Shown piece after piece: positions 43,985-55,400 of a stretch of 64,000 nucleotides of DNA (position 1 is the stretch's first letter; each line of letters begins with the position of its first letter). The stretch is from positions 13,384,501-13,448,500 of the forward strand of contig OX637399.1 in assembly GCA_951799425.1 (NCBI GenBank), given 5' to 3'. Position numbers and translations under genes: made by a program. The notes beneath the pieces are model-generated. The model was not told where the DNA came from and did not search any database. It saw only the letters and a list, made by a program, of their open reading frames with translations. This DNA is from Ilex aquifolium (taxonomy: Eukaryota > Streptophyta > Magnoliopsida > Aquifoliales > Aquifoliaceae).

Positions 43985-46395
43985 TGTAAAACTCGAAAAA
44001 ATTTGAACTTTTATGAACAAGGGCAAAATGGTAATTAGTCGCTATGGTACGGGTTGAAAACTCAAATTTTTCTAGAACTCAGATGACGAAACGGACCTCC
44101 CTGTTGGGTTCTTCTCGTGAAATCTAGTTACCCAATCAATTTTTGTTGAATTTCGAGATAGTCAGATGTTTTACGTTTTACGATGCAATAAGGTGTCGCG
44201 TGACCAAAATAAATGTAATCGAATTTTAATTGCGAAATATAAAAAATAATTTAAAGTTGATTCAGATAGAATATTCTGAATGTAACATGGAACGAGATTT
44301 AATTGATTCGGGATAAAATCGGATCAGGAAAAGACGGGACAAGTGGCGCGTTGTGGGCCAAGTATCCAAAAAGTATAAATAGGGGAGAAAAATCAAAATG
44401 TTCTCCCCATTACCCAGCATATTTTCGAAATAGAGAGGAGAGAGAAAGGAGGCTTTCTTCCATCTTCTTATTACGATCTAGGGCCAACCGTAGAACGAAA
44501 GTTGATCTACGCGATGAGAGTTATGTCTACGTACCAAAAATCGCGAGTTTCGCCGAAGTCTCAAAGACGAGATTTTTGGAAATCAAGATTTGAAGCTTGA
44601 ATTGGGCTTCTTAGAGTTTCTATCACTTGTATTACGCTTCAAGATGTAGGGTTCTTCTCCTAGCTAGGTTTATTTTAAATATAGGGTTTCGTATGAAATG
44701 GGTAGCATGATTGAGATGAAATCTCTTATCTAAATGTATTTCTAGTATAACTAGAATACGAAAAATGGTATAAGCATGTATAAAACCAATTTTGCATGAA
44801 TTGAGTTTTGTTGAAATTGCTCATTGGGTGATTTCATGAGAATGTGATAAACTGGGAATGATTATGTGTTTACATGATTTTGTGCCTTTTGGGTGTTTGA
44901 TAAAATGCATTTGATTGATTAAGTATGTTATTTGAGTGAAATTGATATAACATGCTTTGTGATGATATTAGAATGTAATTATATACTTTATGTTATAAGT
45001 TAAATTGAGGATTTGGAATTGTTCATGTTGTGCTTATGACATGTTGAACATGATGTTGTAATTGTAATTGAAAACTTGGTTGCATAATGATATAAAATAC
45101 AATTGTACATTACATTGCACATGTATGGGAAGCATCACATTCGTGGACATGTGACATGGGTGTGGGTGTGTGCATGATTTTGATCAAACACCATCCTTGG
45201 TGGGTTGATACGTGGACTCGGGAAAGTTAAGCCAAGATTTGACTCAGTCGCACGGGTTGCATTGGAAATAGGGTCGAGGTTAGCAAGAAGGGCTAGATTA
45301 TCCCTCGAGTGCAAGACCCAGAGAATTGGATACGCACTTCGTTGGTATTGAATCCATAAAGCGTGTCAGCGTACGCGGAACCGTTGGTGGAAGTCCATAA
45401 ACACCCATCCCAAGAAAGACCCAAAAAATCATAAATTGTCATTGGATGTGCAACATCAATGGCGGGGGTTTGGAATGCCCGGATACATACTCATGACATT
45501 GCATGTGGTATGGGAGCCGGTGGAGGTATCGGGATGCATTGCATGTGTGAGTCTCACCTCATAATATGGCATAGCATTGTAACATTCATTTCTTGAAGTT
45601 GTATGTTCTTGGATGAATGCTTGTTCGATTGTTGAATTGCATGTGAGCATTTCATATGCATCTGGGTTAGGAGATACCTTATTGAGCATGACTCACCCTT
45701 TATGGGGACAACATTTCAGGGGATGAACAAGCGCCGATGGACGGCCCTCACATGGGACCTTGTTGAGAAGAAGCCGACATGTGGCTTTAAGCTTGCATTT
45801 TGTAAAACATTGGTGTAAATTATTTTGGACTTGTAATAGTGCTTAATGGGTTGTGTAATGAACCTTTACGGACTATATTTTGAGTATAGTTTGATGTTAT
45901 ATGAGTTTGGGTGAGTGTTGTTTGAGATTGGGTGAGTTAAAATTGAAAAAGGATCGCATTGGGGGAAAACTGGACCTTGGTATCGGTAGTAAGTTTATTA
46001 GCCACCGGTACCACGAATTCCAGTGGGCTTAGGTACCGGTAGCAACTTGAGGTACCGGTAGCTCGCTGGCAGTGGGCAGCTACTGGTAGCTAGGTTCACA
46101 GCTACTGATAGCTCACTCGCAGAGAGCTCAACTACTGGTACCAAGTACACGAGCAACCGGTAGTTCCTCCAAAATTTTTAGAAATTTGAAATTACTTTGC
46201 CATGCCTTCGGGTCTTGAGCCCTTTTGTTCAAAGGATGTAAATGGTGTAATATTGATGGCAAATTGATAGATATTGGACCTTGGAATGGTCGTATGATGA
46301 CGTGGTGTTGGGTTATGCGGCATGTACGGGTATTTCCGCGGGTTGATAGGTGATCAACGAATTGAGAAAGGACCCCCGGATTATGGGGCGTCACA
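43985..46395 (+). repeat. 3' LTR of element C
   Basis: 2,411 bp. TATA box at 44374-44381. The palindrome cluster at 45980-46163 keeps more intact ACCGGT cores than the 5' LTR. Confidence 0.93.
45980..46163 (+). repeat. Palindrome cluster, C 3' LTR
   Basis: Eight sites at 45980, 46002, 46033, 46052, 46080, 46102, 46132 and 46154 (spacings 22, 31, 19, 28, 22, 30, 22). Four keep ACCGGT. They align one-to-one with the sites in the 5' LTR. Confidence 0.85.
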
Positions 46396-46400
46396 ATGTG

Positions 46401-48428
46401 GTTGACTTCATGATCCCTCACACGACGATTGAAATGGGACAACTCCAGGAGTGTTAATGAACACTTTGCGATGGGCTAGTTGTCGTTCTATGTCACTGAG
46501 GGTGAACAATTTCCCATTTCCTAAGCGATGACCTCCTTGCGCATCAAATGTGTTATTACCAACATAATTCCTCACTTATCGAAGTGACTTGGTCTCGACA
46601 TCATGCAAATATCTTAAGCAAAACGTCATACATTTTTCCCCAAGGTATCCTTGTTCAATGGAGCCTTCTGGATGACTCATATTCCTCACATATGCTTTAA
46701 GTGTGTAGAGGAACCTACAAGCACAGACCAATGGCAAATAGAATTACATGAAGATGGAAGAGAGGATTTGCATTAAAATTTAGTTATATATGCATCATGA
46801 TTCACCTCTCTATTGGATACATCCAGCGATATTGAAAAAGCTCCATGTACGGGGTCGGTAATCTTTGCCTCCTCAGCTAAATGTATCGACAAACGCTCCA
46901 TGATATTGAAAAAGCTTAATGGAGATATTTTTTCGAGATGAAAAATTGTAATCACAATTCAAGACTAGAGGCAGTCTAGGTCATCTGCTTGTAGGACTTT
47001 TGAACATTCTTGCCTAGAAAAATTACATAGTTCAATCGATGGCCCAACCACTTTCATAGGCAATAAACTCCACAAAACAATTGGCAGAACTTGATGCGTT
47101 ATTATATAACTATCGTGGCTTTTTAGTCCGTATGTTGTTTAGCATTAACACACTAGGAAATATTTGATGCATTGCCATCTGGAACTTTGAGTTTCTTTAG
47201 AAGCCTACAAATTGTGTCTTTCTCCCTATTGTCCATAGTGAAGCATGAAATGGGCAAATAAAACATGTTACCCACTAGTTGTTACGGGTGCAAGGCCTTC
47301 CGAATGCCCATCTCTTGCATGTCTCATCGAGCGTTCAAATTGTCTTTCCCTTTTCCAACAACATTTAAAAGAGTCCACAACAAAATTTTCACAAACATTC
47401 TTCTTAATATACATTACATCAAGTACTCCCAATAAGCTAACTCAAATAAAATGCTTTTCTTCTTCCAATCGTAGCTTAGATGAGTCTCATCATCTTCATA
47501 TCCCCCATCTAACCTCCTCTTTTTCTTTTTGGGATGGCAACCCTCACCATCCTTCCCAAAGTTATTTTGATAATCTAAAGGAAACATATGTAGCACATAT
47601 GTACCCAAGAGTCGAGTTGGATTCATTTTAACTTCAACAGTACCATCAAATGACAATTTATCTTTACGAAATCCGTAATCTTGACCAACTAGTTTCGATG
47701 CCCCATGTAACAAAGCTTTTTCTCATTTGCCATCCAACGGTGACGAGTGTGCTTATGAAAACAAGGACATGCTAAGTTACATTTTGCGCTCCATACCGAC
47801 AAATTTGCATAATTTAGAAGGTCATTAATTGTCCATAATATCATTGCCCGTATTTGAAACATCTGGTTGTTTGATGCATCGACCGTATTAACACCAACCT
47901 GCCACAAATCCCTTAATTCATCCACTACAAAGCGCAAGTACACATCAATGTCATTCTTAGGAGCACGAGGACCATCAATAATATGTGTCAACATCATATA
48001 AGGTTATTTGTATGGCATTAAAACAACAGGCCATGTGCTATGAGAAATACTTATTGTCTTGAATTGAATGCATCAGATGCTAATCCAAGTCTAACATTAC
48101 GTGAATCATTAGCAAAATCGGGATGCAATTGGTCGAGAGTTTTCTAGGCAAGAGAGTTAGCTGGATGTCTTGGTACCCCATCATTGGCTCGGCCTTTTGC
48201 ATGCCATTTCATCAATGATGCTATTTTTTATGGCATGAACAATCTCTGAAGCCTCAGTATTAAAGGGAAATACCTCATAACTTTTTGCGGGATTTTTTGC
48301 CCTCTAATATTTGTGTCATCTCCTTGACCATCAAATTGTTTATACCTAGATGTTTGACATTTCTGGCAGTCATTCCTTCCAGCTATCTGATTCGCACCAA
48401 ACTTTGTACATTTTGTTGTGCAAATCAT
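46401..48428 (-). pseudogene. CACTA TNP2-type transposase, N-terminal and central parts
   Basis: TNP2-type proteins cut and move CACTA elements. On the minus strand, a cysteine motif with CQKCQTSRYK (48350 area) is followed by KIPQKVMRYFPLILRLQRLF, the start of Transposase_21. Next come RNVRLGLASDAFN, and then IDGPRAPKNDIDVYLRFVVD with FHKHTRHRWMANEKKLCYMG. Further down (46410-46720) is the DUF4218 part: FLYTLKAYVRNMSHPEGSIE and GGHRLGNGKLFTLS. In-frame stops occur after LFMP and in several other places, and the segment after LASDAFN looks shortened. Element C interrupts the gene at 46396 and the rest is at 25584-26163. The N-terminus and the CACTA right end are not found; an LTR-like remnant begins near 48440. 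Confidence 0.88.
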
Positions 48429-48439
48429 CTCGGTTTAAT

Positions 48440-49250
48440 TGATTTTTGGAGATTATATTGATGTGAGTTGCGTTAATTGAGCACTTATTGGTAATTTGTG
48501 ATTTCTGCAGTTAAACAATGCAAATGTCGACTTTTTCAAGCACTCTAAAACAAAGCTTTGATGAATGGAGATAAGGGCTAGCCTTGATTTTGGATTAAAA
48601 GAAGAAGGAAGCAAGAAGGAATCAAAATCAAACAGCTACCACATGACTACCGGTAGCCGATTGCTTCTGGAGTTGCTGCTACCGCATGACTACCGGTAGC
48701 TGATTGCTTCTGGAGTTGCTGCTACCGCACGAGCTACCGGTAGCTGATTGCTTCTGGAGTTGCTGCTACCGCACGAGCTACCGGTAGCTGATTACTTCTG
48801 GAGTTGCTGCTACCGTACGAGCTACCGGTAGCTGATTGCTTCTGGAGTTGCTGCTACTGCATGACTACCGGTAGCTGATTGCTTCTGGAGTTGCTGCTAT
48901 CGCACGAGCTACCGGTAGCCGAGGCTGTTTCATCCCAATTTCTGCTGGATTGTTCCTGTTGCTTCAAGGGCCCCACCATCTAGTCCCCCTCACTCCTCTG
49001 ACTCGTCCAACATACAGAACATCCCTCCATGTCTTTCCTCTTGGACTTTGAAGCCATGGCATTAATTGAAGAAAGAGAAAATGGGAGCTGCTGGGTGTGC
49101 AGACCTGTTCTGCACACCTCTGTCATCCCCTATCCAAGCTACACCCTATTGATGGGGGTCACCTCAGGGAGGTACAGCAGCAGAGAGGGCACGGTTTTGG
49201 GAAAGAGAAACTCTCGAATGAGGGGCATTCTTACACAACAATAATTCAAC
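48440..49250. mobile_element. LTR-like remnant carrying the CTACCGGTAG array
   Basis: The block has AAAAGAAGAAGGAAGCAAGA, the palindrome array, then a CT-rich stretch, and ends without coding potential. The layout resembles plant gypsy LTRs of Athila/Tat type, but I find no TSD and no definite TG...CA ends. It lies between the CACTA transposase and AT-rich DNA and may have removed the 5' part of the CACTA element. Confidence 0.4.
48647..48918 (+). repeat. Seven-copy array, 43-44 bp unit with CTACCGGTAG
   Basis: Perfect CTACCGGTAG at 48647, 48690, 48734, 48778, 48822, 48865 and 48909. The linker GCTGATTGCTTCTGGAGTTG continues CTGCTACCGCACGAG, with small changes and 1 bp length differences. 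Period about four helical turns. Confidence 0.95.
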
Positions 49251-49609
49251 TTAGAATTTGCTAATAATATGCATTAGAGTTAATAGTTCTGGATGGCGAA
49301 CTCAAATTCTGTAACTTTTTTTCATTTATAGCCAGAGACAACATGCCCTATGGTTTATTAAGAAGTCTTGTCCTAAAGGATGAAAACGTTAAGATATACA
49401 CAAACATTAAGATATACGCAAATGGAGCAAAATAGGTTACCAAAAGGAGATTCTAAAATAATTCAAACTTCAGACAAAAGAGGTTAACACAATAAGTTAA
49501 AATCAAACAAAATAAATTAATGTTGAATCAAAAAAAATAAATTGATGTTGAATCATACAAATAAATTGATGTTGAATCAAACAAAATAATAATAAGCTAG
49601 AATCACAGT

Positions 49610-49694
<85 letters not shown>

Positions 49695-49901
49695 AGATGG
49701 ACTTACAAGAAGATAGTAGAAGCAGGGCTTCGATGGTGGAGTCTAGGGCTTCGATAGTGGAAGTTGGGGCTTTGATGTTGCTCGATTTATTTGATACTTT
49801 GAAATTCTACAAAATGTTAGGTAAATGTTTCAGTAGATAATTCAGCAATATGGGAAGTAGAACAATTCAAGTTGCCTATAGTTAGAAGTAGCTAAACTTG
49901 T
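49251..49901. repeat. AT-rich DNA with short tandem repeats and a GA/GT microsatellite
   Basis: No gene. About 49495-49585 has four copies of a 25-27 bp unit with AAATTGATGTTGAATCA. 49612-49697 is (GA)n then (GT)n then (GA)n. Two GGGCTTCGAT repeats lie near 49725 and 49745. The Athila LTR begins at 49902. Confidence 0.8.
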
Positions 49902-51244
49902 TGTCCGAATTCGATATTGACAATTTACGTGCAATTATACACGATCAACAAGTAATAAAGTGATAGGTAGAGTATCGTTCCCACGGAGAATTATTACTAA
50001 TAAATTCTAATTGCTAACTTTATATCAATTCAATTTTATTTAAACAATTGGAATTAGACTATGAAATTACTAACTTAAAATTAAATCTAAATTTACTAGT
50101 CAAGGACTGATTTCTCCGGATAAATTAACTTAAGATTACAACTTCCCCTAATACTTCGTATAAATCTTTCAACTCTCTTTCTAGTTAATTGATCAAAATA
50201 AGTTGTTAACTGAGAATTCAAAATTATTTATTAAACCTCTTTCGATGGTTAGATAAAAATATTTATTCCAATTAATTACTATATTCCTATGCAAAATAAG
50301 TTGGAATAGATTCATTAAACTCAAACTCTCATAAAAATTACACACGGCATATAGGTATATTCCTATCCTATACACAAACTCAGCTATTCAATCCTAAGAA
50401 GAATCAACCAGACGCATGTCATCATATTCAGATCTAAACCTAGAATTCATCTTCCAATTTCATCTAGGGAATCAAATTAATTGTTAGTCAAACAATCATA
50501 TATTAAGCACAAAATATGATAAACAACTCATATATGATCAATAAGAACTAGAAACGAGAGTAGATTAATTTAACTAAACATCAGGTTCCGTTACAATCTT
50601 AATAAAAATTTAGTTCATAACGTAATTGAAAAACATCATTCTCAAATTAATCAACATCTTAGAAAATCAAAAACTAAAAGTAAGAGAAAAGAATGAAAAT
50701 TTAGTTGCAATCTTCAATCTCTCTCTAACCTTCAATCCCGGTTTTCTTCGTGTCGCTTCCTTTGATCATTGCCTTTAATTCTCTTTTAATCCTTGGTTTA
50801 CCTTCTATTAGTAGCCCCTCAAATCAGTATATTCCCATACCAACTCAAACCCTAACATATATGTAGCATTAGAGTTCAATTTCTACTCAAAAACAAGTCA
50901 GAATTCGCGTCCCAAGTTGAATCACGCGCTGCAGCCCCAAAAAATAGTGCAGCTGCCCCTAAAATCAGCGCAGCTGCGCTGAGTTTCTGCCCTTCTAGAG
51001 CTGCAGCGATACTCCTAGAGCTGCGGCGCTGATCCCCTTTTATGCCTACAACTGCCCTTGTTGCTTAGTCCTCAATTAATCCCCACTTTAGGCTACCAAA
51101 TGACTTTGTTTTCAGCCAAATCATGATCCTTACAAAAAAAATTAAAACATACAAAACGAATAAAAATGAACATAAAATACTTGAAAACTCGCAATTTCAT
51201 CAAGCCAAGAATGCTCAATTCGTAGGTATAACACCCAGTCATCA
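49902..51244 (-). repeat. 3' LTR of the Athila element
   Basis: 1,343 bp, TG...CA: plus strand TGTCCGAATTCG to ACCCAGTCATCA. Contains GCGCTGCAGC/CAGCGC-rich sequence at 50930-51035. Boundaries were set from the PPT and terminal dinucleotides, since the partner LTR is outside the window. Confidence 0.7.
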
Positions 51245-51311
51245 AATATCCCCAAACTTAAATCTTTGCTTGTCCTCAAGTAAAATACTAAAAACAAAAA
51301 CTATATATATA

Positions 51312-51815
51312 AAAAAAAATTAACCCTAACACCCAACTACTCAAACAATGGATCAATATGAATCTAAATAATGACCCCAAAAGTTACTACAAATAATAAT
51401 TCACGGGAAACTCAAAACAGTGCAAAGTCTAACAATTCAACATACTACTTAATTTTACCTCTGCTCATAACCCTTTAAATACATGTACATATCCGAACTG
51501 TTCAAGCTAGTCATCACCCAGATACATTTACGTAATTAAGCGCTCCATAGGAGATACTCAATAAAAAAAATTTAACCCTAACACCCAACTACTCAAACAA
51601 TGGATCAATATGAATCTGAATAATGGCCCCAAAAGTTACTACAAATAATAATTCACGGGAAACTCAAAACAGTGCAAAGTCTAACAATTCAACATACTCC
51701 TTAATTTTACCTCGGCTCATAACCCTTTAAATACATGTACATATCCGAACTGTTCAAGCTAGTCATCACCCAGATACATTTACGTAATCAAGCGCTCCAT
51801 AGGAGATACTCAATA
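51312..51815. repeat. 252 bp tandem duplication in the Athila UTR
   Basis: TTAACCCTAACACCCAACTA starts at 51320 and 51572. The two units run to GAGATACTCAATA and differ at only a handful of positions, so this duplication is recent compared with the rest of the element. Confidence 0.93.
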
Positions 51816-51948
51816 TCAACTCTTTGAACTTACGTTTCACATCAACCTCTGCTAATTAAGGCAAACAAATAACTAGAAGGTACAAAGATTTTTTTCTCTC
51901 TCTCTCTCCCTCTCTCTCTCTCTTTTTCTCTTTTCATTCGTTCGGTGA

Positions 51949-52090
51949 GTGCATTTTATGCTCCATCTCACCTCCTATTGAGCAAGTGCGTTTTATGCTC
52001 CATCTCGCCTTCTCTTGAACAAGTGCGTTTTACGCTCCATCTTGTTCTCAACATGTGTTTATGAGTGAGTGCGTTTTATGCTCCATCTCT
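51949..52090. repeat. Short repeats GTGCGTTTTATGCTCCATCT in the Athila UTR
   Basis: Copies at 51949, 51986, 52023 and 52069 (spacings 37, 37, 46). Preceded by a CT microsatellite (51896-51922). Repeats of this kind are common in Athila/Tat untranslated regions. Confidence 0.85.
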
Positions 52091-53000
52091 ACTCACCACA
52101 TGCCCCTTTCTTGTTTCTTGTCTTCCTATTTTTTTTCTAACTCATGAAGGATCAAATCAAAATAATTTTCCAAAGACTCTTTTTTTTTTTATACTAACCC
52201 ATCATAATCAATAATTCCCCCCAAACTTATATGAATGCCTAAATTTTGCTTTGAATGATGCGTAAATAAGTTTTCTAGAGTTTCAATGATATCTGCTACA
52301 AGAACTTAGCCAAATAAATTCTCTAAATAATAACTAACCAAACAGATGGATATGTGCTCATGAATGAAAGGATCACAAACAGTGTAAAACCAACTAGTAT
52401 GTCAAGCTTCAAACTCAACATGTTCATCAATTTCCCTTGAATTAACAATTAATCACATTTATCATTGGCCATAATCAAGTTCACTCAACCCATTGCTCAA
52501 GTTATACTAAAACATGCTTTCTAACTGCAAAACATACTATCTAAATGCAAACAAGAATACACCCCCAAACTTAAACTAAACATTGTCCTCAATGTATAAA
52601 GTAGGAAAAATTAAGATAGAGGACTTCCTTGAGACGTCGCTAGTTGGCATCATCGTCAGCGTCCTCGTCGTCCTCTGAGTCGGGAGTGTATTCGGGAAAC
52701 ATAGGTGGACTAGGAAACTTACGTTACAAAGCTTAATCTTTACCCATGGAGAATGGAGGAATCCTTGCTGCTAGTTGATACTCAATGATGGCACTTGAGA
52801 GGTAAGATTGTTGTGTAAAGGAGATTTGGAAATCCAAGATGATTAAATGGAATTATGGGTGAAGATGAGTTGGGGTGAATAGATATTTAGAGGTTTGAAA
52901 TTTTGGAAGAGTAGGAGTAATTGTTGGAAGACCCTTGTCCTTGAATGTAGAGCTGAAGGGTGATTTATAATGCTAAAATTTTGTTTTCAACGCTGTCCAG

Positions 53001-53150
53001 GCCGAACATAGGCTGCTGCTGCGCTGCCTGTAGCGCTGCAGTGCTGGCCAGATAGAAAATCAGCGCTGGGGCACTGTTTTGCGCTGCTCGGGCAGAAAAT
53101 CAGCGTTGGGGCGTTGTTTTGGGGCACAGGGGTGCTGTTTTGTGCTGCCT
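53001..53150. repeat. GCGCTG/CAGCGC-rich block in the Athila UTR
   Basis: Irregular repeats of GCGCTG, GCTGCCTG and CAGAAAATCAGCGCTGGGGC. The Athila LTR has a similar block at 50930-51035, so the motif is present both inside and outside the LTR. Confidence 0.7.
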
Positions 53151-53334
53151 GTTTAAGCTTGTGCAAGCTCCACCCCTTTGTTTTTTTTTTGATCCTCGGT
53201 ACCTGCAAGCAATTGACACACTAATTAAAATGCACCAACTTTATAATATCATAATTATTCCTAAAAAATAAAAACTAAACTGAAATAAAAATTAAAAGCT
53301 AAAATTTGGGTTGCCTGCCAAATAGCGCTTGTTT

Positions 53335-55400
53335 TATAGTCTTCAGCCTGACTACTTCCTGTGTCATTCCTGGTTGGCAAGGGTAATGGAGGTCTTTTGA
53401 CGATCAATGTCACCATCCCAATAGTTCTTCAGTCTCTGGCATTCTCGTATGCTTGGAGACGAAACTAATCCATCTCATTCAACTGCAAGAGATGCTTCTC
53501 ACCCGCTGTATGCAAGTTAAAGTTAAGTTTCCGGATAGCCCAATATGCGCTATACTCTAATTCCACCGGCAGATTGCAAGTTTTACCATATTCAAGCTTA
53601 TATAGTGACATCCCAATTGGCATTTTGTATACTATTCGATAGGCCCACAAGGCATCATCTAGTTTCTTTGACTAGTCTTTTCGGTTGGGATTTACAATTT
53701 TCTCCAGAATTCGCTTCATCTCTCTATTCGAAACTTTAGCTTGGCCACTTGTCTAGGGGTGATAAGTTGTGGCAATCTTATGGGTGACTCCATATTTAGC
53801 GAGAAGGGCTGCAAAATATTTATTGCAGAAATGCTTGCCTTCATCGCTAATGATCGTTCTTGGTGTACCAAATCTCGTGAAGATGTTTTTCCGGAGGAAA
53901 TTCAACACCACCTTTGCATCATTGGTAGGCAAAGCAGCTGCTTCAACCCACTTTGAGATGTAATCCACCGCAACTAATATGTAAAGTTCATTGTAGGATG
54001 ATGGGAACGGGCCCATGAAGTCTATACCCCAGATATCAAAGATCTCAACCTCCAAAATACTGTTTAAGGGCATCTCATGACGCTTTGCAATATTTCCAGT
54101 TCGTTGACATCTGTCACACTTTAATGTGAAAAAATGCACATCCTTAAAGAGAGTTGGCCAATAGAAACCTGATTGAAGAACTTTTGTTGTTGTTCTCTTT
54201 CCCCCATAATGTCATCCATAACCTGATGAGTGGCAATGCTGCAGGATTCCTTCAGTTTCTTCCCTGGGTACACATTTCTTAATATCTGATCTGCACATTA
54301 TTTGAATAGGAATGGTTCATCTCAGATGTAATGCTTCACCTCGTGGAAGAACTTCTTCCTTTGTTGGTTGCTCATTTCAGGGGGGAGCACATGACCCATT
54401 ATATAGTTCACATAATCTGCACACCATGATGTTTCCTCTGCGACATAGAATAGTTGCTCATCCGGAAAGGATTCATTGATCATTACACCTTCTCCCTTTT
54501 GTTATACGGTATTCTCAAGTCTGGAGAGATGATCCGCCACTTGGTTCTCTGTCCCTTTTCTGTCCCGAATCTCTAGATCAAACTCTTGAAGCAAAAGGAC
54601 CCATCGAATCAAGCGTGGCTTGGCGACCTTTTTTGAGATCAAATACTTAATGGCGGAATGATCTGTGAACACTATCACCTTTGCACCAATGAGATAAGAT
54701 CAAAATTTTTCGAAAGCAAAAAAAAAGTGCTAATAATTCTTTCTTAGTGGTTGTGTAGTTGAGTTGTGCATCCGATAACGTTTTGCTCGCATAATAGATG
54801 GCATGAAACATTTTTTTCTTTACGTTGGCCTAAGACCGCGCCAATCGCAAAGTCGCTAGCATCGCACATTAGCTCAAAAGGCAGTTATGAGCTTCTTTTT
54901 CAACACCTCGAAGGCCTCTAGGCATGCCTTATCAAAATTGAAGGGCAAGTCTTTCTGTAAAAAGTTGCACAGAGGCTTTGTGATCTTGGAAAATTCGTTT
55001 ATGAGTCGCATATAAAATCCTGCATGGCCCAAAAAACTCCGAATTCCCTTGACTAATGTTGGTGGTGGTAATTTTTCAATAGTCTCTATTTTTTCCCTGT
55101 CCACCTCTATCCCATTAACAGAAACTTTGTGCCCCAAAATAATGCCTTCTTGTACCATGAAGTGACACTTTTCCTAGTTTAACACCAAGTTTGTTTCCAC
55201 GCATCTTTTCAGCACAAGATTTAGGTTCTCTAAACATAGGTCAAAGCTATCTCCAAATACCAAAAAATTGTCCATAAATGCCTCAAGATTTTACTCGACC
55301 ATGTCGGAGAATATTGCCATCATGCATCGTTGAAACGTTGCAGGTGCATCACATAATCCAAAAGGCATCCTCCAGAATGCAAAGGTTCCATAGGGGTAGG
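53335..55400 (-). pseudogene. pol: Athila pol (RT, RNase H, integrase), truncated by element B
   Basis: At the junction with B the minus strand reads FAFWRMPFGLCDAPATFQRC. The catalytic motif is FMDNF where RT has Y/F-x-D-D, so the second aspartate is lost. The thumb region has GIILGHKVSVNGIEVDREKI. RNase H reads [20 protein letters not shown] with [12 protein letters not shown]. Integrase has [19 protein letters not shown], then [17 protein letters not shown] and TYHP followed by a stop, then LWAYRIVYKMPIGMSLYKLE. Stops also follow MVE and NLVLN and occur elsewhere. The order and motifs are those of Athila. Not functional. Confidence 0.9.

Larger units (their letters stand above)
36023..46395 (+). 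mobile_element. Element C: complete but decayed Tekay-type gypsy element, TSD ATGTG
   Basis: 10,373 bp with LTRs 36023-38481 and 43985-46395 (TGTAAAACTCG... to ...GTCACA). Flanked by ATGTG at 36018-36022 and 46396-46400. The PBS is initiator tRNA-Met type. The LTRs differ in length (2,459 and 2,411 bp) with many substitutions and gaps, so it is clearly older than A. Internally, much of gag is missing and an LTR-like block (38992-40162) sits there. Pol has many stops and frame changes. A solo LTR of the same broad family is at 20029-22094. Confidence 0.95.

Noticed and set aside
48647-48918. Regular direct repeats reminiscent of a CRISPR array
   Set aside because: The whole unit repeats, including the linkers, so there are no unique spacers. 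There are no cas genes and the context is plant nuclear DNA. It is a minisatellite.
49640-49840. Reading frame starting MCVCVCVC
   Set aside because: Translation of the (GT)n(GA)n microsatellite.
53769-53963. Plus-strand reading frames opposite the Athila integrase
   Set aside because: Antisense to a clear integrase domain with conserved motifs on the minus strand.
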